DNA of 64,000 nucleotides, taken from positions 124,001 to 188,000 of the forward strand of contig BLAL01000006.1 of NCBI GenBank assembly GCA_015698045.1, read 5' to 3'. A program made the position numbers and the translations under genes. Position 1 is the first letter of the stretch. Each line of letters opens with the position of its first letter. The DNA comes from Rhizophagus clarus. Lineage: Eukaryota > Glomeromycota > Glomeromycetes > Glomerales > Glomeraceae. This document shows positions 1 through 12,700 of the stretch, piece after piece. The notes beneath the pieces were generated by a model, which was given only the letters and a program-made list of their open reading frames with translations, was not told the DNA's origin and did no database searches.

Positions 1-1658
1 AACATCATATGAATTAAATTAAGGAAATTCATAACAATACTAACTCAACATTAGAATGATGATAACAAACTCATTAGAAAATGGGAAAGATAGTGCCAAA
101 CCAATAAATTGTTGGTCATTGTAGTTTCTGTAAATAGAACCATAAATAGAACAATACATGTCTGGTAAATTAACAGTAAGGGAATATAAAATGTAGGGAT
201 ATTAATTTTAATGACCAATAAAAAAATTTTGGCTAATAAAAGCAAGTTCTTTTAGTTTTTTTTGCAAAATTGGTCATTTATTTAATGATCAATAATTCAA
301 TTATTTAAATTTCTATTAACCATATAATGAGAAAGGAATTAAAAGTTTTCATCACGTATAATTTATTTATTATAACATGATACAACATTTTAAAGCGTGT
401 GTGACCGTATGAACATAAGTGTAGTCAATTATTAACCAATCATGACTGTGACTGATATTAATTAGTAAAAGGCTACTTCTTTCTGGTTCTGACCGACTGT
501 TTGAATAACCGTTTGAATAACCATCCAATTAATGATTATACCATTTTTTTTTTCAAGAGTGGATTATCATAATAGATAATGTTTGTAAGTCATAAATCAA
601 TAATTAGAAAATATGATCAAATTCGACTGAATCCTCTTTTTTCATTAAAATTAATAATATAAAAAATGAGTGAGCGATTAAATAAAAAAAAATAATATCG
701 AGATTTTATACAACAAATATATGTTTAATATTTGATATGATTTTGGTTAATAATTAAGTTATAAAGTATAAACCCAGCAAATATTTAAAACATCATAATA
801 CATATATTGATTTTTTACTTTACATTTGGACTTATGATGTTTCACTAAACGCAGTTGGTAATAAATGCCAAAATTTAAGTAAATTAAATTAACAATTCAG
901 TAAAATCTAATGGTAAACCAATGTTATCGCATAATCTACTACATTATATATTATATCATGGCGTAGTTATGGTCAAAAAATTATATTCAGTCTCTAAGTT
1001 TTAATCAGATGTCTTAATAAAATTGCATGAACGAACAAATAATATGCAATAAATAATAGCAACATGTAAAATTGTAGCATCCACAAAAGCACAAATTTTA
1101 TTATCTAAAATGGAATACAATGAGTTGAATTTTACACTCTTGAAGTAGTTTATCAGATGGTAAAGTTCAATGGTACCAGTAGACTAAAACATGAATCAAG
1201 AAATTGGAGTGAGTTAATGTTTATAATCTTCAAATATATATGAAATTTCTAATATGCTATTTTAACAAATAACATAAGCTGAATAATTTATTTTTTTACT
1301 ACAAGATGAAAAATAGATCATATAAGAATGGATTTATCAAATATGACCTGAATTTTTGCATTTATTTCAACATATTACAAATATTTAATATTATACACAC
1401 TACCATATATTTTTGCACATGTTTATTAGCTAATATTCATGCATGATAATATTTTTGTTCTTATTGAGAAAATGTGTGTATAAAAGTAAATCATATTTGT
1501 AGACAATGTAAAGTAGGAAAATGTAGCATAAAAAAAAAAATTTATAACCAATTAACAAATTAATATGAGATGGAAAAATATAAATCATCCAAACTTATTT
1601 GATTTCTAAATCCTGTAGAACATGGTAATCACAGAATTAAAAAAATAAAGAAATATTA
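1..1658. other. A+T-rich intergenic DNA
   Basis: No coding sequence, RNA gene or bounded repeat is recognised here. Stop codons are frequent in all frames. Confidence 0.5.
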
Positions 1659-2851
1659 CCATACCAAACTGTATATTCATGATAGTTACAAACATTTCAA
1701 TGATTGTTCTGTAATACCAACCCTTCCAGATGCTCCTCATTTAATAACTTAATTTTATTAATAATGTTATCATAGGTGAAGTCTATTATCAGATTTGCAT
1801 GATCTTTATCTTTACTTTCTACTGTTAGGATTAGTCATTTTTTTAATTTATTATTCAACTCATTATTGATTTTCACAGTAAATCAAATGTTTCTTTATCT
1901 ACTATTATTCAATAAAATCATGAAAAAGGTAAACAGATTTATCACCAATTAAATTTATACTTGTATTTTTTAGGCACACAATAGCTTTTAAAGCCAAATA
2001 TATAGATAACCTTTGCAATGCTTCATCATTCCATCTTCCTATTGACTGCATATTGCATAAGTATAATGGTTGCATACCTCTATTTTAAAAGAGTAATTAT
2101 ATAAAATGGAACAATCTTATTCCATAGAATAATATTTTATTAGAATATCCAGTTGTAAATAAAGCAATATTTTAAATGATAAATTCAAAATAAAAAGCAA
2201 ATCATCATCTGAAAAATCAACTTGATGTGGACTGTAGAGAATTGCATTTTTGCTGTAAAGTTTTTAATAACCTTATAAGGAATATAATTTTATAGGTTAC
2301 AATAATAAACTTAAAAAGCACCCTTTTAACATATTGCAGAATTGGCCTTATCTACATATGAACCTTGTTCTGCAGGTATGAATGAAAAACTTTACAGAAC
2401 TGGTGATAATGATTTACATTTTGAATTTAATAGAGATGATGATTACAATGCATTCTTTATTTCTTCTTCTAAAATCAACTTAGTTAATGATTGATGATCA
2501 TATGGGTTTTTTTCAAAATCATAAACAATTAATATACTTTCTGAATTCCCTTTATAATGTATGGCAACTACATCAATGTTAATAATACTTGAAAACTCTG
2601 TTTTTTTAAACTGACACATCCAGTTTCATCAATAACATTTAAGTTTCTTTTGTTTACTTCTCAATAAGGCACTTATTTATTTTTTTTGTAGTTTTATTGT
2701 TACTCAATAGTCCATTTATTAATGGTTTTTTGTTTATTATAGTCTTTTTTGTGAGTAGATTTAACTGAAGTAAACTTTCAATGGCTTTCTCCAGTGTATC
2801 AACAATGTCATTTTTAGAATTTGCTTCAAGCCAATTTAATAGTTTAACCAT
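1659..2851 (-). pseudogene. Degenerate copy of an unknown multi-exon gene (paralogue of 31114-32571)
   Basis: Read on the minus strand, this stretch aligns piece by piece with the plus-strand locus at 31114-32571. The start reads MVKLLNWLEANSKNDIVDTL against MVKLSNWLKVNLKNNIVNTL. A later block reads GRWNDEALQRLS against GRWNDEELQRLS, and the segment after the shared intron aligns as well. This copy is broken: an in-frame TGA follows the ELNNKLKK block, the intron donor matching position 32098 has lost GTAAGT, and roughly 50 bases are missing near the 3' end at about 1715-1725. The N-terminal part (2654-2851) is still open. I do not recognise the family. The long shared length, including introns, argues for a duplicated gene and not a shared domain. 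Confidence 0.75.
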
Positions 2852-3862
2852 TATAAATGGACAATAAGCTGATAAAAGTGTGATAAAACAAGAAAATAAA
2901 TCAAATACATCTTGAATAATAGCCACAATTAAAATGTAAGACAAAATATAATCATTTTTAATTTTATATTTTTAATAAATTTGTTAATAAATTAATATTA
3001 TTTTTCGACAATAAATGTTTTCTAAATTGATAACCATTCAGTAATAAATATTTTGTTAATTACTTACGAAGCTTTAATAAACCGTCACCATTTCAAATAA
3101 ATGATTCAATAATCAAAAAAAAATATTAACTGACTCTTTACGATATGTTTACTAAATTGATACCTAATTTTTTATAAATCGTCTGTTCAACGATTCCAGT
3201 CTGATAATTTTGGTGCACGATCGTCTTAATGTGCAGTAACTGCATGTAGACGAATTATTAACTATATCGTATCCAAACCATTGCTGAAAATTCACGATTA
3301 CTTGTATGATTTGGTCACTATTTATTTACTATTCAGACGCAATTTAACATATTTCAGCAAAGTAAGATATAGTCATTAATCATAATTTAATATGACATGT
3401 TATGAAGTTTTACTTAATTTAATTTATATCAAAGTAAATTGACAGCAAAGAAATAAAATGAAACGTGATGAAATAATAAAAGAATAATTTAATAGTATTT
3501 ATATAATTTATTTAATTTCATTTTCAGAATTCCGTAGTCATGTTATATTTCATTTTATATATTTCATAGATAGTTTTACGGGATTGTTATATGAGAAAAT
3601 TTAAAAAAATAACAATTTTGGAGAATAAAAGAATTTTATAATATTATATATATAGTATACACTATAGTAGTTACTTTATTTTCAAATTATGTGGTAAGGA
3701 AAAGGAAACTATTCAATATTTACAAATTCAATAAGATCGAATATGAATTGAAATTCAAAATAAATTACTGAAAGGTAACTAATAAATAAGAAATAAGTAA
3801 TTTTATATAAAAATATATTGTAATTTATTTTCACCCTATATAATCAATCATTTAAAAAAACT
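2852..3862. other. A+T-rich intergenic DNA
   Basis: No gene or bounded repeat is seen. It lies between the broken gene copy and the 3' end of the secreted repeat protein. Confidence 0.5.
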
Positions 3863-4713
3863 TTAATAGTAAGATTTCTTGTCATCTTTCTTGTAGTAAT
3901 CATCTTTCTTGTAGTCATCTTTTTTGTAGTAATCATCTTTCTTGTAGTCATCTTTTTTGTAGTAATCATCTTTCTTGTAGTCATCTTTTTTGTAGTAATC
4001 ATCTTTCTTGTAGTCATCTTTTTTGTAGTAATCATCTTTCTTGTAGTCATCTTTTTTGTAGTAGTCATCTTTTTTGTAGTCATCTTTCTTGTAATAGTCA
4101 TCTTTCTTGTAGGAATCATTTGGGGAAGCTACAGCTTCACGTTTGTAATATTTCTTGTCTTTCTTGTCATCATCTTTCTTGTAGTAGTCATCTTTTTTGT
4201 AGTAGTCATCTTTCTTGTAGTAATCATCTTTCTTGTAGTCATCTTTTTTGTAGTAGTCATCTTTTTTGTAGTCATCTTTCTTGTAATAGTCATCTTTCTT
4301 GTAGGAATCATTTGGGGAAGCTACAGCTTCACGTTTGTAATATTTCTTGTCTTTCTTGTCATCATCTTTCTTGTAGTAGTCATCTTTTTTGTAGTAGTCA
4401 TCTTTCTTGTAGTAGTCATCTTTTTTGTAATAGTCATCTTTCTTATAGTCATCTTTCTTGTAGTAGGCATCTTTCTTGTTTCCCTTTTTATCATCATAAT
4501 AATATGGAGAGGGTGATGAGTTACGTTTATCATTCAATTCAACTTCAGCAATAGGAGTCGGAGCGGCGGTAACTATATACATATGTAAAAACGAAAATTA
4601 AAGAAAAAAAATTTTTTTTGTTTGTATCTTTTAAAATCGAGTTGTATATACTCACCTTCATTAAGGGTCGAGACTCCCAAAATTGCTAAACAAATAAGCG
4701 TTGATAACTTCAT
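3863..4713 (-). CDS. Secreted KKDD-repeat protein with Kex2/dipeptidyl-aminopeptidase processing sites
   Basis: Two exons are inferred. Exon 1 (4656-4713) encodes MKLSTLICLAILGVSTLNE, a clear signal peptide. An 83-base GTGAGT...TATAG intron (4573-4655) follows, then exon 2 (3863-4572). The spliced protein is 255 residues. After a short propeptide (TAAPTPIAEVELND) comes KR, then a Tyr/Lys/Asp-only region built from YKKDD and YYKKDD. A 64-residue unit beginning EAVASPNDSY and ending DKKDKKYYKR occurs once in full; a second unit starts after its KR and runs to the C-terminal KKSYY. Each EAVASP directly follows KR, as in yeast alpha-factor precursors (KR then EA dipeptides), and EA, VA and SP are all X-Ala or X-Pro dipeptides. 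The layout matches fungal Kex2-processed repeat proteins. The product may be secreted peptides or a repetitive, metal-binding or wall protein; that choice is inference. A TATA box lies about 105 bases upstream. Confidence 0.8.
3866..4480. repeat. Coding minisatellite of the KKDD protein
   Basis: Units of about 15 and 18 bases (coding YKKDD and YYKKDD) nest in a 192-base higher-order unit. The segment carrying EAVASPNDSY recurs with an offset of exactly 64 codons (about 4119 and 4311). Confidence 0.85.
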
Positions 4714-4816
4714 GATTGAATTTTAACTTAAAACCTTTTTATTTTATTTTTTGATCTTCGACCTTTAAATTTATTTCAGATCGAACTAAAGACTTTTGGA
4801 AGGGAGAAGAGTGAAG

Positions 4817-4826
4817 GTTTATATAG
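4817..4826 (-). promoter_or_regulatory. TATA box of the KKDD-repeat gene
   Basis: CTATATAAAC on the minus strand, about 105 bases before the ATG at 4713. It suits a strongly transcribed secreted-protein gene. Confidence 0.55.
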
Positions 4827-5212
4827 TTTTTGGAATTTAAAATTTTTTATACGTAATTTGTTATAATATTAATCACTCGTTACTTTGACTTACCAAATTC
4901 CCTTGAATAGGAATTTTCATAGTAATTATCGATGATCATAAAGTATAATAATAAATTAATCACTTCTTCGATGTCCTTTAAAGATCTTCAATCTATTCTT
5001 TTAATTTTTATCTATCGTTCGTCTAGCCCTGAGTTATCTTATCATATATGCAGGAGCTATTCGGCTAAATAAATCATCCTTTCATACTCGTGTTTTCAAT
5101 AAAAAATGAATCAGTAACCATTATGTGAATTGAATTTCTTTCTTTTAAAAGGAAAATTCATAGATATCATACTAGATAATAATCCTTTAATAGATTAATT
5201 ATTATTGATTTT

Positions 5213-5250
<38 letters not shown>

Positions 5251-7634
5251 AGTTAGTATGATAACAAGTTCCGTCCAGTTAAATTATATTATATAGATTA
5301 TCAAATATCTAATTTATTGCGTCAGCTGTATCAATTGTAAATCAAAAGTTTAAAATGGTTAAGACGGAATAAAAAAATTTTTTCATTTTTTATAAAATTA
5401 AATGATTGTTTCAAAAGCTGGTAAATGTTACCCCGTTTTATTGAAGCTATACAAAGATAGAAAAATTAATTATTGTAAGTATCTTATATAAAAAATGGTA
5501 ATCTCATAGACGTATTTTTATTTATTTATTTGTTTTTTTTTTTTTTTTTTTTTTTTTATTACGGTAATTAATTATTATGAAATAAATGAAATTTAAAAAT
5601 AATTCTTCATAGTTGTATTCGATTTTAGCAAATTTTCATAGTTGTGTTCAATCTTTATTTGTATTAAAGGAGAAAAAATGATAGTCATGCAACTTGATGT
5701 ACAAAATGAAGAATAAGTTTGGGCGAATGTCGATCATGAACACAAAAATTCTGAGCCACGCCGATCCACAACTTTTTTTTTTTATTTTTAGTCTTTTTAG
5801 TCCGTTTATATAAGCGGACCTGTGTAATTTCCTGTCTATTTGTCGTTTAACCTTGATTTCAGATGACAAATCACACTTGAATCACATGTTCTTGGATTAG
5901 CGCTAGAATAATTTTATTTTAAACTTCAGTTGTTGAGTCAACGAAACAAAAAAAATTATAAGTTTATATAATACATACCATATATTCATAAAAATTGATA
6001 TTATAAGAAAGACTAATAAATTTTTTTTTTGGATAAGAAACGATGTTAAATAGTATTTCTGGTAGTTTTGTACTCGTAAGTTCAATATGAAATTTGTATA
6101 CATAATAGTTGTGTAATTTTTTTTTTTTTTTGAGAATTTTTCGTGTAATTTTTTTTTTTTTTTATGAGAATTTTTTCTAATAAATTAACACATTTTTAAA
6201 CATATTATGTAGAATTATTTGAAAGATATTTAAATTTGAACGGTTCGTATAAGATTCTTGAGTAAGTGCGAGTGATACTACGTTAGGGCGTCGTTTGCCT
6301 GCTTGGAGTATAGTGTCAAAATCGTATCTTGCAACTTCATGATCCAGCGGTCAGTCGTCTGTTAGGGGTTGTCATGTTGAATAGATAACAACTTAGCCGT
6401 GAGTAACAGGAACATTATCGTACCATTCTTAAATTGGCTGAGCAAAGATACAGTTTCAAATCGGTAAACTTTAGTTTCAGGCTTGGACTTGCCTAATCTA
6501 AACTTGTCATGACTAAGCCACGAGAATACGGACTGCCATTATGAAAGCAGTATTATACTCCTTCAAGTTTATTAATTAATTTTTAATTTCTGAGAACTTC
6601 AACACATAATCATGTGTTCTCTGATTCACACACTAATTCTATTTGATAATCGAATGCGATTATTGGTTTGCTTATCTTGGCTAAACTGGATAAATTGCAT
6701 TAATATAATAATGTGGGAACGTCAAGACCGTAGGTAAAATTCCTTGATGTGTATGGTCGTTTAAACAAAAATATGTTAATTTGATTTTGATTTTATTTTC
6801 TTTTTTTTAAGCAGGCTCACGTACTCACGTTGAAAGTTAGTTACCGTGTCTTTCATATTAAAACGCATAGCGTTTTTAACAATGTTTCCTTCCTGACGCA
6901 CCGTTCTCGTACTGTATATTGTATTACATGTGGTGGTTTGTATGTTATACAGAGTTACATTTGATAGAAATAAATGATTTATATACCACTAAAAATTATG
7001 ATTCAATCATTAATAAATTTCATATTTTTAGCATTCAATAGAAAACAAAATAGAATATATACTAGTAAATTCTTTATCACAATAATAGTAAAAATCAACA
7101 TCCTATTATTACTGTGGAGATTCTAAATTATAAGTCAAGTTTACGCTTATGTTTAATAATTTCGCTAAAATTTCAAAAAAAAAATTCTATTAAAGTGACA
7201 TTCGAAACATAAATATTCGTTGTCTTTTGAAATTTGATCTTTTTTTTTCTTTTTTAAATTGAACGTATTTCAGAACGGAAGGTTTTTGAACACGTTTCGG
7301 AACACGTTTCGGAACGAAAAGAAATGTAAGCCACTTGTAAGCTCATCCTATTTAATTATTGTTTAATCATCAGAATTATCGGTTATAAAGGTGAATCATT
7401 CTCACGATTTAATATCCGATGGTAATAAAAAAATTTTTTAAAATCTCTTTTCTTTTTAAGTAATATTAAACATGCAGGTCCTGTATTATAAGCCACATCT
7501 CACATGTGTAACTTTTCCTAATTATTGTTTGTTGACTATTATTTTTTGTCATTTTGTCATAAACCTTGATAAGCGGCAAATTTATTAAAAATTTGATACC
7601 CATAGTAAAAAATCTTTGTCAGATCATGGTGAAA
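4827..7634. other. Intergenic DNA with long poly(T) runs and a less A+T-rich patch
   Basis: No gene is recognised. Homopolymer T runs include about 35 bases at 5215-5249 and others near 5527-5556 and 6117-6162. A patch at about 6240-6560 is visibly richer in G+C than its surroundings but has no long reading frame. Confidence 0.45.
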
Positions 7635-7882
7635 TCTATCATACTAAAAAAATAATGTCCGCGTTTAGATTACTCCGTATAAATAAAGCTGATTTGAATT
7701 GTGTAACATACATCATGTGACGCAACTGACATGTATTACGTCTGAATTGAGTAAAATGTACGATTGGTTCGTCACAATGCGAAAATTGCAGGCAAGTTCC
7801 ATTTACTTGCATAATCAATTAATCGATAGGTGAATTATAATTTTACTTTAATTATAATTACTTTTATATCTTTTTTTTTTCT

Positions 7883-8195
7883 CTTGACTCAGCTTTATCT
7901 TTCAGGTACAGAGTGGAACAATCGTGAAATTTCGGTTTGTGCGACGTTCGTTAATCGCGAAATTTCGATGTTCGTTAATCGCAAAATTTCAGTTTGTGTG
8001 ACGTTCGTTATCAGGTGAGTTGATTTTTTTGTTTTTACCTTCTATTTTCGGTTAATTATGATTGATTACTAATTTTTTTTTACACTTTATTTCTTTTCTT
8101 TTCTTTTCTTGATTCAGCTTCGTCTTTCAGGTTCAGAATGGAACAATTGCGAAATTTCTATTCGTGGCTTTGTGCAATGTTCATTACGATTCTTT
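7883..8195 (+). repeat. Imperfect direct repeat upstream of the Helitron OB-fold gene
   Basis: A segment beginning CTTGACTCAGCTTTATCTTT and continuing through a GTGGAACAAT...GCGAAATTTC block (from 7883) recurs from about 8109. The first copy also holds three internal repeats of the AATTTC / TTCGTTAATCGC motif. It may be 5' leader or regulatory sequence of the Helitron genes. Confidence 0.5.
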
Positions 8196-8467
8196 TTTTG
8201 TTTTTGATATGAATTTTTTCTTTGGTTTTCTGCTAATTACTAATTTTTCTATTATTTTCTTTTATTTTCTTTTAATTTCTAGATTCTAAGTCAGGAGATT
8301 TTTTTTACACAAAATAATTTAGTATATAATATCAGATGTCAGATGTTTCAACTCTCCATTATTATTTATAAATAAATTATAGTAAAAAAAAATATATAAA
8401 TAAATAAGTTTTTCTTTCCTACTCAACAGAGAAAAATATAATTTTATTTATTTTTACAATTACAAAA

Positions 8468-9515
8468 ATGCCTTGCAATTTAAATGCAATTTGTTACATA
8501 GACCAACACAATGAAACTTTGGGAAAATCTAGCTTTGTAGTTACTGCTGTTGGTATAGTTAGTTCTCAACATCAAAATACCAATATCTTCATTCATATAA
8601 TTGCATTTTATCCCAAAGATGTTACAAGAGATTGTGATTTAGAAAGATTTAAGAAAGGTGATATTATTAGAGTACAAGGAAGATTTTCAATAATTGAAAC
8701 TGAAGTTGAGGAGAGCAAAATCAAACTAATAAAGGTATAAATTTACATATGTTTTCTTTGTATATTTTAATTTAAAAAACAGATGTGAAATATGAAATTT
8801 TATTTACTTTATTTTACTTTATTTAAAAAATTAGATGGTGGCTTCGGATATATGTGTACTTAATCTTAATGAAGAGGACCTTCCAAAGTCATCATTGTCT
8901 GTTGTGCTGGTTGGCACAGCATCTGACAATTCAGAAGTTAATGATGATAAAATCACTTTGAATTTAAATGCTAGAGAATACATTGATAACCAAAATAATA
9001 AGTCTCTTTTGTTTAATTTGTATCATTTTCCAAATGATACACATTTATCACCAATTACTACCAAAGTTTCACGTGGATCATCATTATATGTTACTGGTTA
9101 CTTATCACTTATTGGAGAACTTTTACTTATCAGACTCACACAAATTAATTTTATTGAAAATACTTACTCATCATCATATAAATCATCAAATTTTGCCTGG
9201 GAAAAAAAGCAAGCAGACAATTCAACACCATCTACTTTAGTACAATCTACTCCATCAGCATTTGATATAGCTAAATCTCTTTTGGAAAAGCCTAATAAAA
9301 AAAGGGTAAAACAAGCAACAACTCCATTAAATTCCTTAAAGATTCCAAAACTTTCCTCCTTAGCATCACCTCAATCAAGTGCAAATAATGAAGATGAAAC
9401 TTTACATGAAAAAGAAATTCAATCTGAAATTTCTAATGAAGAGAATAAACAAGAAAAAGAAGAGCAAATAGTACAAACACCAACAAAACCAAAGAGAGGA
9501 AGAAAAACAAAATAA
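8468..9515 (+). CDS. Helitron-borne OB-fold (RPA/SSB-like) protein
   Basis: Exon 1 is 8468-8734, intron 8735-8834 (GTATAA...ATTAG, 100 bases, phase 0), exon 2 8835-9515, giving 315 residues. Two regions look like OB folds: one ending around GDIIRVQGRFSI (residues 64-75) and one around SSLYVTGYLSLIGELLLIRL in exon 2. Both share the pattern of a hydrophobic strand with a central G. The last 100 or so residues are low-complexity (Ser, Glu, Lys, Gln) and end in a basic KPKRGRKTK tail that could contact DNA. The gene stops 274 bases before the Rep/helicase gene, same strand. Helitrons of other eukaryotes often carry RPA-like single-strand binding proteins, so a role in handling displaced strands during rolling-circle transposition is likely but inferred. 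No zinc-binding RPA motif is visible. Confidence 0.65.
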
Positions 9516-9789
9516 GGCTAAATATTTTTTTATTAATTGTATTTGTATTTTTTTTCTTTCATTTTCTTTTTTTTTCTTTTATTTTCTACTTCTTTCTTTC
9601 ATTTTCTTTTTTTTCTTTTATTTTCTACTTCCTTCTTTTATTTTCTCTTTCTTTTTCTTATTTTCTTATTTTTGTATTAGATTAAAACAGTAATTAAAAA
9701 ATTCATTGTTTAAAAAACTATAAATACAAGCTATGTAATTCAAGCAAAAAAATTTTATTAAAATAAATATAAGATACTTTTACAAGAAA

Positions 9790-12700
9790 ATGTTTGAAAG
9801 TGAAACTTCTGAACAACGTAAAAAAAGATTATATAAAGAAAATAAATCTCGCTATCGAAAAAAGCAAAAAACCAAGCATTCAGATAGACAACAGTATAGT
9901 AATATAATGCGTCATGAATTGGGAAGAATGGATCAGATTTGTATTCATTGTAATGCCAAATTTTGGATTGATGAAAGAGATCAGAAAAGTAGTCAGGCAT
10001 CATCATCTTTTGCTGTTTGCTGTGCTGGTGGTAAAGTTAGTTTACCACCTTTACTTAAACCACCATCATACATATTAGATTTGTATACTTCATCAAGTTC
10101 TGATGCAGCTTTATTTCGAAAAAATATAAGAGGATATAATAACATTTTAGCATGCACTTCATTTGGAGCCAATATAGATGAAAAATTTCAAGGGCAAGGT
10201 GTATCAAATTTTCGAATTCATGGCCAAGTTTATCATAGAATTGGATCATTATTACCAGAGAATGAGCATTTTCCAGCATTTGCTCAGTTGTATATTTATG
10301 ATACTGAACATGAAAATGAAAATCGGCAAAACATCATGCAAGATTTGAATAATGATATTTTGCTAAATTTACAGAATATGCTGGATGAATGCAATCCATA
10401 TATTAGAAGTTTTCGTCAAGTAAGAGATATCATTTTGTCAAATGCTACTTCTCAAATTTCAATGGTAATTCATAGTGATAGAACACATAATCCACATTGT
10501 TATAATGCTCCTACCTCTTCTGATGTAGCTGCAATTATTATTGGTGATGGCTATGATGTAAATCCAACTAATCGAAATATCTGTCTTAGATTACATGATG
10601 GAGGTTTGCAAATCATATCAGAAACTCATCCATCATATGATCCATTATACTATGTACTTTTATTTCCAAGAGGTGATGATGGTTGGCATATAAATATACC
10701 TCTTATAGGATTGTCAAAAAGAAAAAGAATAACACCAATGCAATTTTATTCTTATAGATTGCAAATTAGAGATGGAGATTGGTTACAATATGCAGGACGT
10801 TTATATCAGCAGTATATTGTTGATCAATATGCTAAAATAGAACAGGAACGCTTGAATTATCTTAAATTAAATCAGACAATACTTCGTACTGAAATGTATC
10901 AAGGTACTGTAGATGCTATAGATGCTGGAGACATTAGTAATAATATTGGGCGTCGCATAATTCTCCCATCTTCATTTACTGGTGGACCACGACAAATGTA
11001 TCAGTTATATCAAGATGCTATGTCTATTGTAAGTCATTTTGGAAAGCCAGATCTTTTTATAACATTCACATGTAATCCAAAATGGCCAGAAATTACCAGA
11101 GAATTATTACCTAACCAAAATGCTGCTGATAGACCTGATTTAACAGCTCGAGTTTTTCACTTAAAATTGCAAAAACTATTAAAAGATTTAAATATTAATC
11201 ATTGGTTTGGTAAAGTTATAGCCTATGTTTATGTAGTAGAATTTCAAAAACGTGGTTTACCTCATGCACATATTTTATTAATATTGGCTCCAGAAGATAA
11301 GATATATTCTATTGAAAAATATGATTCAATTGTTTCTGCTGAAATTCCAGATCCAGCAATATATCCTCTTGCTTATGAAACAGTAACAACTTGCATGATG
11401 CATGGTCCATGTGGTATTTTAAACCCATCTGCACCATGTATGAAAGATGGTAAATGCCAGAAAAATTATCCCAAAAATTTTCAAGAATGTACTAAAGAAA
11501 ATGAAAATGGATATCCTATTTATTGTAGACGTGAAAATGGCAGATTTGTTGAAACTAGAAGTGGAATTCGATTAGATAATAGATGGGTTGTTCCATATAA
11601 CATTAGTTTAGCTACAAAATACAATGCTCATATTAATGTTGAAATTTGCAATTCTATTTTAGCAATTAAGTATTTATACAAATATGTTTATAAGGGTCAT
11701 GACCGAGCTACTATTACTCTTTCTCAAACTAATAATACTCAGACATCAGCTAATATTGAAACAATAGATGAAATTAAAATGTATCTTGATGCGAGATACA
11801 TTTCTTCTTCTGAAAGTATTTGGAGAATTTTTCATTATCGATTGCATAATCATATTCCAAGTGTGCAAAGATTAGCTGTTCATCTTCCTAATCAACAATC
11901 TATTACATTTCAAGATGGAGACAATTTGCAACATATTGTAGATTATGCTACTACACGTATGACAACTTTAACAGCTTGGTTTCAAGAAAACTTAGAAAAT
12001 ATTGCAGCACATGAATATAAATATACAGATTTTCCACTTTATTATACTTGGAATAAATCTCAATGCAAATGGAATCCTCGAAAATCTGCAACAGGAGCTA
12101 TTGGAAGACTTTATATGGTTCAACCTTCAGAAGGAGAAAGATACTACTTACGAATCTTATTAACTCACATCAAAGGTGCCACCAGTTTTGATAACTTAAA
12201 AACTGTTAATGGATATACATGTAGGACTTTTAAAGAAGCCTGTATTCATTTAGGCCTTCTTCAAAATGATAATGAATGGGATATATGTTTATATGAAGCA
12301 AGTAAAATAAATACAGGACAGCAATTACGTCATTTATTTGCAATGATTCTTTTATATTGTCAACCAGCAGCACCTGAAAAGTTATGGAATAAATACAAAT
12401 CAGCATTATGTGAAGATATTTTATATCAATATCATCAAACTACTATAGTAAATAATATAATTGAATGTAGAGCACTAAATCAATTAAACCAATATTTACT
12501 ATCAAATGGAAAATCTCTTAAAGATTTTCCAGATATGCATCTTTTATTAGAAAATATGCCAGATGTTGATAATGATAATAATAATTTAGATCAGTTAATT
12601 CAGGAAGAAAGATTATTATATAATATCATGCATTTAAAGAGTATATTACATAATAATATTCCCTTATTAAATGCAGAGCAGCATGCTATATATAATGCTG

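Noticed and set aside
4120-4554. Open frames on both strands over the KKDD gene (Cys/His/Ser-rich on the plus strand, Met/Thr/Lys-rich on the minus strand)
   Set aside because: They are by-products of the triplet repeat in other frames; only the minus-strand frame with the spliced signal peptide makes sense.
8968-9240. 90-codon plus-strand frame
   Set aside because: Out-of-frame shadow of the OB-fold gene exon 2.
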